From Ceratothoa steindachneri (Eukaryota; Arthropoda; Malacostraca; Isopoda; Cymothoidae): a stretch of 64,000 nt of DNA. Made by a program: the position numbers and the translations under genes. This document shows positions 57,090-64,000 of this stretch, one piece after another. The stretch is taken from the NCBI GenBank assembly GCA_963969495.1, contig OZ018324.1, positions 43,150,609-43,214,608 of the forward strand. The letters run 5' to 3'. The notes below the pieces were generated by a model. The model made no database searches. It saw only the letters and a list, made by a program, of their open reading frames with translations, and had not been told where the DNA came from. The number at the start of each line of letters is the position of its first letter. Position 1 is the stretch's first letter.

Positions 57090-58645
57090 TTAGGTTAAGG
57101 AAATAAGTTCTTGCGTTTTTTTTAATGGTCTGTTGAATTAAGTTTTGTTGACGTGATTTGTGCACATATTAAGAAACAATAATAAATAATGAGATCAAAA
57201 TTTGCACAGGTTAGGCTACGTCTCTTAACAGCGTAGACTATTAGGCTTTTGCTTAGGCTACGTCTTGAAGGTGAATAATATGTCATTGCGGTTTATTTAA
57301 AAGTTGTGTTAATTTAATTTTTGTTCTGTAGCCTCAAAATGGAATGTCAAGTTGAAAGAAAGGCGCATTTTCGACACTTATTGTTATTCCTTTTCAATGG
57401 AGACCGGAACAATGCAAACGCAGCCAATGTTCGTCGCGATAATTATGCTGTGTACAGAGAAAATGCTTTATCAGAAAGGACAGCTCGATGGTACTTTTCA
57501 CGTTTCAAAAATGGTCATTTCAATCTTAATGACGAAGAACGTTCTGGACGCCTCATTAAGTCGGATGAAGATCGATTGAACGACCTTCTTCATGAAAATT
57601 CCTCGTCACCGACTAGAGAATTGGCTATACAATTGGCGTGTGATCGGAAAACTGTAGTGAATCACCTTCATTCGATGAAGAAGTACAAAAACTCAATGCA
57701 TGGGTTCCGCACACTTTGAGCGAAAGCAACAAACTTTAACGCTCCACGATTGCCGCAGGTTTGCTTGCTTGTCACAAGGCTACTCGTAAAAATATAAGGA
57801 CAGATTTTTTTCACTACATCATCACTGGCGATGATAAGTGGTTTGTTTATGTCAACATGAACACTTTGAGCAAAAGCAACAAACTTCAACGCTCCACGAT
57901 TGCCACAGGTTTGCGTGCTCGCCACAAGGCTACTCGTAAAAATATAAGGACAGATTTTTTCACCACATCATCACTGGCGACGATAAGTGGTTTGTTTATG
58001 TCAACATTAACCATCGAAAACAATAGCTTAGCCCCAATAATAAAAACCACTTCCGCGATTAAAGCAAGGATTTCATCCACAAAAGACGATATTGTGTGTG
58101 TGGTGGAATTGTGAAGGCATCAATCTTTATGAGCTCTTTGCGAACAACGTGATTGTCAATGCAGAACTATACGTTTAACAAATGTATCGACTCGCGGAAG
58201 CTATTCGTGAAAAGCGACCTCATTGACGTTATGGAGTCCTTCTGCAACACGACATTGCTCTTTCTCAAATTGCCAATATGACAAAAGACGCCATCCAAAC
58301 GCTTAATTTGGAAATCTTGTCGCATCCTCCATATTCGCCAGACTTGGCTCCATCGGATTTCCATCTGTTCGGATCGCTCTCCAACAATTTGCGCGGCGTT
58401 TCGTTCAATACTGATGTGGAATTAAGAACCTGGTTAGACGAATTCTTCGAGTTAAAATCCAGAGATTTTGATTGCAGGGGCATGGAAAAACTAGTTGAAC
58501 GTTGGGAAGAAGTCTTAAATAACCGGGGAGAATACATTATTAATTAAATTGCATATTGTTATCAATTAAAAATAAATTTTTTCTAAAATTGTTAATGGTA
58601 ATTAATAAATTTGATAAAAACGCAAGAACTTATTCCTCAACCCAA
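57090..58645 (+). mobile_element. Mariner with 150-bp internal duplication
   Basis: 1556 bp, longer than the 1399-bp sister at 43909-45307. The left end is TTAGGTTAAGGAAATAAGTT and the right end CTTATTCCTCAACCCAA, with TA flanks (57088-57089 and 58646-58647). The 5' leader has two AGGCTACGTCT copies (57213-57223 and 57255-57265). The extra length is an internal tandem duplication at 57711-57860 and 57861-58009. Inserted in the integrase part of the BEL/Pao relic. Confidence 0.95.
57339..58547 (+). pseudogene. Mariner transposase with duplicated first-Asp block
   Basis: The start at 57339 (MECQVERKAHFRHLLLFLFN) is open for 127 codons through the helix-turn-helix region (ERTARWYFSRFKNGHFNLND, RLNDLLHEN, LACDRKTVVNHLHSM). 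It then frameshifts near 57690-57720. The segment holding the first catalytic Asp (GDDKWFVYVNMN) is present twice through the 150-bp duplication (57829-57862 and about 57978). A later frame gives the second Asp (LLQHDIALSQIANMTKD, about 58245-58285) and the third (HPPYSPDLAPSDFHLF, 58324-58370). It ends RWEEVLNNRGEYIIN at 58547. The duplication and frameshifts rule out activity of this copy, although the three Asp blocks can still be read. Confidence 0.9.
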
Positions 58646-59340
58646 TAATTCCTTTTTATTCAGCTGGTTAGGTTCCGGGAGAGAAAGACTTATGAGAGTC
58701 GTAAAGAGTTTTCTTTATAATTAATAGGCCGTAAAAGATTGACCTATTTTTAATTTTAAACTCTACTTTTAAAGTACAAAACAGTATAAACTCCACCCCC
58801 ATTAGCATATCCCTCTTATGTGGGCGATTTAGAAGTTATTACTCATAATTCCTTTTAGAAAGTAAATTGTTATCCTAGCTTAGTTTTTGAGGAGCAAACT
58901 TAATTAGATATTGATGGTCATTGTGCTACTTTAGAAAAAACTTTAGAAGTTCAAGATAAACTTTCACAAACTTTAGAAAAATTTGTTATCAAGAATACTT
59001 GCTAGGTTTAAGAGAACATAGTGAGCTTATTCACTAAAATAATTGGGAATATAGGAGAAAGCTTGGGGATATTATCCTAATAGAGAAACTAGATAGTCCT
59101 TAGACTTTTTTGGCTCCTTGTAAAACTAAGGAAAATTGTAATTTCTTTTGATAACGAAATTAGATCTGTTAAAGTTAAACAAGGCTATGGACTAGTACTA
59201 CATCACTCAATAAGAAATTTATATCCACTCGAACTTTTCATTGCCCATGAAGATATGAATAACTTGAAAAACGAGAATGAGTCCTTCGAAAGTGGCACAC
59301 ATTAGAAATTCAAAATTCCACTACTACAACTACTGAAGGT

Positions 59341-59627
59341 AGACCTAAAAAAAGGTGCTCTAAAATTTAATGACTTTATGCAATAAACTCTTGAATAGTT
59401 TTAAATTAAATTATATTACTATGTTAGATGTTACTTGAATTTATTTGCATTCTTATGAATGCAACCCTGATGTTAGAGTGTAAAAGAATTATCAAATTTA
59501 CTTACAACCTTTGGTCATATTTGAAATTATATTTAATTTTGTGAAAATTAGAATTTTTCTAATTTGTTACGAGCCTCGAACGCCATTACCTAACCTTACC
59601 CTAACTTTAACCTGGATCTTTCCACTC
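59341..59627. other. End of the BEL/Pao relic or junction DNA
   Basis: AT-rich DNA between the last integrase block and the DUF4817 relic, possibly the BEL/Pao 3' untranslated region or LTR. No paired LTR copy was located. Confidence 0.3.
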
Positions 59628-60050
59628 ACCATGGCGTGGAGTGGAGAGCATCGTGCATTTGTTCTGGAAGAGTTTGTTAAGAACGGTGAATCCGTCATAA
59701 CGTCACAACGTTCGTTCCGAAGACACTTTGCGTTTCGTCGTTATGATGTTTGTCTAAAGTTTGAAACCCACCGACGAATTGTTTTTTTTATCCGGTGCGG
59801 GATCATGACGACGAAGCGCCAAGTGTTTTCGGTTGGAACGTTTGTCGCTACGACGGATTTACCGATCTTAACAAACTCTTCAATAACAAATGAAAGACGC
59901 TTTTAACTTCAGGCAATGGTGGGTTGTTAACTGAAACACAAAATAAATGCATTTAATCTACTTCATAAAAATATAAAGTTTTTCTTGTATCTTCATGTGT
60001 TTGTTTTTTATTAACCTTTGAAATCAGGGCAACCTTTCTGCCCCACCCTA
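59628..60050 (+). mobile_element. DUF4817-type transposon relic with inverted duplication
   Basis: At 59628 the frame starts MAWSGEHRAFVLEEFVKNGE then TSQRSFRRHFAFRRYD, the N-terminal start of DUF4817-type transposases. About 60 bases later the same block returns in inverted orientation (59800-59885), where the opposite strand also reads RHDPAPDK-like text. The right end at 60013-60050 (ACCTTTGAAATCAGGGCAAC then CTTTCTGCCCCACCCTA) is the usual end of such elements. No matching left terminal repeat was seen. The rest of the transposase is absent. Confidence 0.72.
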
Positions 60051-60459
60051 TATGAACCCAAGTTGAAATTTGTTCAAAATCACTATTTATGAGCAAATAG
60101 TGTGGAATATTATTAAATGATTTAATTGAGACACTTTTAACTTTAATAGAAATGATAAATTCAAATTCTGTTAAGATTATTTTTTAGCGATGATTTATTT
60201 CACCTTGCAGTGCCATATCCAATAATGAACCATCCCACAACCATAAAAACATATTTTTGGAAATCTGATAACAGATAAGTTTTCCCCTGATAATATGGAG
60301 AATGACGGTTATTTGAATCATGTTCAAGTAATTGATAAATCGATAATATATTAATGTATTTCCAATTTTTAGCAGACTTAGCAAAATCAGTGCTATTTAT
60401 TCGAGAGATTTTGTAAAAAATAAGCCAACAAATATATTGATTCTATTAAAAGATTTTGT

Positions 60460-60610
60460 TTTAGCGACTCATGGTTCCGATCCCACCTTATAGTATCTGT
60501 CCCTGGTGAAATTTGCACTAAAAAGAAACCTTCCCTTCCGAGACGAGCGACGTACCCCTAAAAGGTGATCATCAGTAATTTCCAGGTGAGGCGCGATCCC
60601 TTAGGGTAAA
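60460..60610. repeat. Possible SINE-like fragment
   Basis: GGTTCCGATCCCACC at about 60474 resembles a polymerase III B box followed by a GC-richer body, in otherwise AT-rich DNA. A convincing A box upstream is missing, so this is weak. Confidence 0.22.
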
Positions 60611-62427
60611 ATTAGAATTTCTCTAACTATTTGTTATTCTCTTAACGAAATCATGGGCTAATATTGAGAAGTTTCTAAAAAATTCAAAATCGTTCTTATA
60701 GCTTTGGTTTTCTACGGTCTACCTTATTAGACTATAGAAAAATAAAGCTATAAATATAATGTAATATAAGTAGTCCCTAAAGTAGAATAGTTAAGTGAGT
60801 AGAATACTTAATATCCTAAGTCATCAGTGATCTTTTATACTTAATATTCTTAATTTTCTAACAAACCTAAGATTAAGTTTCTTAATAAAAGTTGCATCGC
60901 TTTAACAATAAATTAACAACACTATTACACCTATTCTTTCCTCTTTCTAGGATAGTCTGGAATTGATCGGCATTTCCGCTGAAAAATATATGAAAATCAG
61001 GTTACACCTAACTACACTTTCACTCGTTTGGTTGTCCATGGACTTGCTCCCTGACGATTGCACACAACTTTAAAAACATATCGTGTAATTAAAATCGAGG
61101 TTTGTTTGACTACATATATGTTTAATCTCAGTTGTTATATCTACCATAAATAGAAAGCACTCATAAGTTTGCTGGTTAATTAAGAACATGAATTGTGATA
61201 CACTATTTTTTGCCAGTTTTGATTTCCGTTCGTATTTTATGAGGAGTTAGCGTTGTTTTAAATCACGCTGTGGTTTGATAATGATATAGTGTTTATAATC
61301 ATAAATAATTGTATATGATTGTATTATCTTGTATTGTTTATGAACTTCCCGATCATGTTTTTGGTATTAATCATGTTCTAGTATTTATAAGCATATGGTA
61401 ATATTTATCTTACCTTACACGTGCCTAATCTTTTGTTCACATTTTTATGTTATCCACTGCATCTCAAATAATTTGCATAGAGTGCAAAGAAGCGGAAGTA
61501 TCTTGCCGAATATATTCGATTTTGGATTCGTGCCTCTATAAAATATAACACAGAAATTCCTTAGCGGATGATATGTTGCTAGAATCAGAGGAATGATGAA
61601 ATAGGGAACACACGCTTATAACAGTACCTTTCCACAATACAACCTGCTCCTGTAGACCACCCCTAGACAATTTAAACAAAAAAGACAGTCACTGATTAAA
61701 TTTAACTTGTAAGGTAGTGAGGTATTTTGATAATAAAGTTCCAATGTAGTTAGGGCTTCCTATGAGATCTTTATATCGATAAAGCAATAAAACCAGGTAT
61801 ACTCTTTGCAACAGAACTCGTTCTCTGGAAAAATAGTGCAAACAAGCTTTTGCAACTTACCCTGTCAAAAAGAGAGTCAAAAGAAGGATAGATCAATTCA
61901 TTTAGGCCATCAAAGATCAGGTTCTCCACCAAGAATGTAAGATAGTCTTAACATTTTGGCATCCAGTGCGACAAAACGACTGGCATCGTACAATGTTCGA
62001 GGCTACATATGTATGCTTATTTCGTGTCAAGAAAGAATGTAAAAGAATAAATACTGTTCTGTCACACTATAGAAAGTTGTACAAAACTAGAAGAAATTTT
62101 CCATTATGTTTTAAACTATATTCATGTAAACCAACTTTTGTGCTGCCAGAATAGAGATTTTACAGATTCTGTCCACCTTTGCTTGGTCCGCAGTCTGGAT
62201 TCATTACAAGGGCGAAAGAAATAATTAATCTTTTCTAGTTATACACTGCATACTGCATCGTAGCTATCAAGGTAGTAAATCTTATCAAAGCTGGAGATTG
62301 TCCATGCTCGTTGCCATCATTTGCAGTTTTCCCTGATTCTATTTTGAATCGAAGTTATGGTCACTTGTCATCAGGGAAACACTAACTCAAATGTTTGCCT
62401 CTGCACAGATTTTTGTCCTTGGTAAGT
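60611..62427. other. AT-rich DNA, no gene seen
   Basis: No motif-bearing frame. The 62-codon frame at 61966-62154 has no recognisable family. Confidence 0.45.
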
Positions 62428-62627
62428 NNNNNNNNNNNNNNNNNNNNNNNNNNNNNNNNNNNNNNNNNNNNNNNNNNNNNNNNNNNNNNNNNNNNNNNNN
62501 NNNNNNNNNNNNNNNNNNNNNNNNNNNNNNNNNNNNNNNNNNNNNNNNNNNNNNNNNNNNNNNNNNNNNNNNNNNNNNNNNNNNNNNNNNNNNNNNNNNN
62601 NNNNNNNNNNNNNNNNNNNNNNNNNNN
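62428..62627. other. Assembly gap of 200 N
   Basis: Exactly 200 undetermined bases. Composition differs on the two sides (AT-rich left, GC-richer right), so the true distance and content are unknown. Frames drawn across it are meaningless. Confidence 0.99.
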
Positions 62628-63168
62628 AACTTCTAACGGCAAACAAATCCCTTACGGCGAAGTCGTATATATTTCCCAGCGCGCGGAAACGAGCAATGAA
62701 TATTCAACCAGAGGGCAGGCACTGCTCCCGCAGTATCAAATCAGTAATCAAGAGGATTCATTGAAATCAGCCAAAGGGCACAACGCGCCACATCACAAGT
62801 GACTCTCTGGTACCCTAAAGACTCGCAGGAAGGAAACCAGTTGTTCAGAACTACGGCAGTCAAGGTCGTAAGGAATTATTCTGGAATAATGCGCTTCACT
62901 CCGTGCCCTCCAAGGAAACTCCCTCAAACCACCACTCGAGGCTCCCTCAACCACTTGGAAAATCCTAAGCCTATTACATTTTTCCTTACCACCCTCGAAG
63001 AGGCGTGACGCTTTCCCACTACAAAGCGTCACTTCATCATCTCCTCCCGTTATCTTTCGAGTAAATATTGTGCTTCTCATAGCTCGTGCCGAAGCATTCA
63101 TTGTAAATTAATTCCCTTTTGCTGAACGATTAGTTTTTCCATAGTGTACAAATTATTGTTAAATTCTG
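62628..63168. other. GC-richer segment, unidentified
   Basis: About 480 bases of more balanced composition right of the gap, with short frames on both strands (62799-63008 plus, 62793-63101 minus) and no motif. It could be an untranslated region or an LTR edge; nothing decides it. Confidence 0.3.
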
Positions 63169-63438
63169 TTATTTGTTTGAATAATAGTAAAAATTATTAT
63201 TTTTCTCTTGTTTAAATCCAAGAACCACATAAAAAGCCATTGGTCTATTTTCTAAGTCGCCAACGGTATAAAACGCACTCGAATATCCCTCGTAATTAAC
63301 AGGGACTCTTCCTGCGTCTAGGGAGGGCAAGCGATGGCCAGTGACGCCTATCTGACCTACGACACTAACATTAAGTTTAATTATTTTTCTAATTAGAGCC
63401 CTTCCCCATTTACGTCGCATTTCGTCTATATGGAACAT
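63169..63438 (-). CDS. Unrecognised 89-codon frame
   Basis: The minus-strand frame is MFHIDEMRRKWGRALIRKII ... followed by LDAGRVPVNYEGYSSAFY and TVGDLENRPMAFYVVLGFKQ. Composition is protein-like (no low complexity, balanced charges), unlike most chance frames nearby. It may be an exon or an unfamiliar transposon protein. I see no splice sites or domain signature that would settle it, and I assign no function. Confidence 0.28.
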   Translation of the reverse strand: MFHIDEMRRKWGRALIRKIIKLNVSVVGQIGVTGHRLPSLDAGRVPVNYEGYSSAFYTVGDLENRPMAFYVVLGFKQEKNNNFYYYSNK

Positions 63439-64000
63439 TTAAGAGACATCGATACTAAATTTTCCATTAAATTCCATATGCGCCGTATCCAACAAACTTT
63501 CAGTTATAATGATTGCGTTAAAGATTTTCTATTGACCAAAGCATTTAATTCAGCCAATTTGTTTATTATACTCTGTGAATTTGGATAATGATAGTTTAAT
63601 TTATCTTTTAAGAGGAGGTCTTGGTTTCTTAGCGTTTCCCTGGTTGTAATTATTCTCCACATTAGGTGACCTAAGATTTACTGCCTGTCAGCCACTACTT
63701 CCGCTATTCGAGTTTTCCCTGTATGGTGAATGTTTGCCTCCCAGGAACCATACAACTCCTAGAGGCTATTTGCACAGGGAATCCAAAAGGGTAAAGATAA
63801 TTAATAGTCTGCGCCACTAAACTGCTTTCATTTTTAAAGATATAAAAGAACAAATGATTCAAGCTTCGATACCTCGTATCCTCCAAGAGAGGAAATGAAC
63901 TATTTCCCCACATTATGCGGTTTACCTAAATTACTCTGATCAATGGCTTGACCCTGGTTGTGCGAACGTAAAGATTATCCTCCTCTAGCCAAGGGACAGT
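63439..64000. other. No gene seen
   Basis: AT-rich; the frame at 63704-63913 (-) has no recognisable motif. Confidence 0.4.

Larger units (their letters stand above)
53940..59340 (+). mobile_element. BEL/Pao LTR retrotransposon relic, split by a mariner
   Basis: A plus-strand relic with almost no frame longer than 60 codons but a clear series of pol-like blocks. Near 53990-54195: ALNVGLSDIYKRAMPFLIDN (Gag or protease region). Near 54560-54830: IKFENLKEIL, then YHIKLPWKDDRLGLVSSNWP (the 'Y.V.LPWK' start of Pao RT). Near 55015: EAAYPSIDLRKALFN (RT with altered residues). Near 55540-55610: KRLLLAENLKSFDPLGF ('..R.ILS..A..FDPLG'). Near 56650-56770: FWILKARQINKIKLNRCI-like text with CIICKKIPKSF (integrase zinc/leader region). 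At 56860-57029 is the integrase core, and after the mariner at 58990-59260 the integrase C-terminus (LREHSELIH, YRRKLGDIILIEKLDSP, GLVLHHSIRNLYPLELFIAH). LTRs were not identified. Confidence 0.78.

Noticed and set aside
57668..58537. Minus-strand frames across the 57-kb mariner
   Set aside because: They are antisense shadows of the transposase and its duplicated block.
62371..62802. Four open frames spanning 62371-62802
   Set aside because: They run through the 200-N assembly gap and have no meaning.

Overview
This window is animal nuclear DNA: AT-rich, intergenic, and full of decayed mobile elements. Arthropod is my best guess. The evidence is several clades of non-LTR retrotransposon (Jockey-like, I/Nimb-like, CR1-like, RTE-like), a BEL/Pao LTR retrotransposon, mariner elements with TA target duplications, DUF4817-type transposase remnants and long (AT)n tracts. 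I see no bacterial or organelle gene, no CRISPR array, no operon and no convincing intact host gene. Most open frames over 60 codons are chance frames or pieces of broken transposon genes. Species cannot be named from the sequence, and there is one 200-base assembly gap (62428-62627).

Layout. 0-5 kb: a worn I/Nimb-like LINE (+). 6.5-10.4 kb: a 41-bp minisatellite interrupted by a 3.2-kb segment whose ends carry inverted 16-bp repeats. Inside that segment are an unrecognised two-hydrophobic-segment reading frame and the 3' end of a second I/Nimb LINE. 10.8-11.6 kb: a CR1-like RT fragment. 12.4-15.3 kb: a better preserved I/Nimb LINE with endonuclease tail, RT, RNase H and zinc knuckle. 16.9-17.2 kb: a 72-82-bp minisatellite whose units each hold two hairpins. 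18.7-25.1 kb: two Jockey-type LINEs on the minus strand. 27-31.8 kb: a related Jockey LINE on the plus strand, split by a 920-bp deleted mariner. 31.8-34.8 kb: (AT)n tracts, long inverted repeats with hammerhead-like cores, and a broken DUF4817/Tc1-like transposase (-).

35.1-39.5 kb: two CR1 pieces on the minus strand, one being ORF1 with an SGNH-esterase domain and the other ORF2 with its RT core deleted. 41-43.5 kb: Jockey ORF1, CR1 RT and RTE RT scraps (-). 43.9-45.3 kb: a full-length but dead mariner. 46.8 kb: a pseudogene piece of a widespread invertebrate repeat protein. 53.9-59.3 kb: a degenerate BEL/Pao element interrupted in its integrase by a second mariner of the same family. 59.6-60.05 kb: a transposase remnant folded into an inverted duplication. 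The rest is AT-rich DNA in which I see nothing.

The genes do not work together as a pathway. The informative content is the order of insertion: minisatellite, then DNA transposon; Jockey, then mariner; BEL/Pao, then mariner. Several unusual rearrangements also stand out (precise RT-core loss, 150-bp internal duplication, inverted transposase arms). I found no persuasive undescribed system; the best leads are listed as findings.
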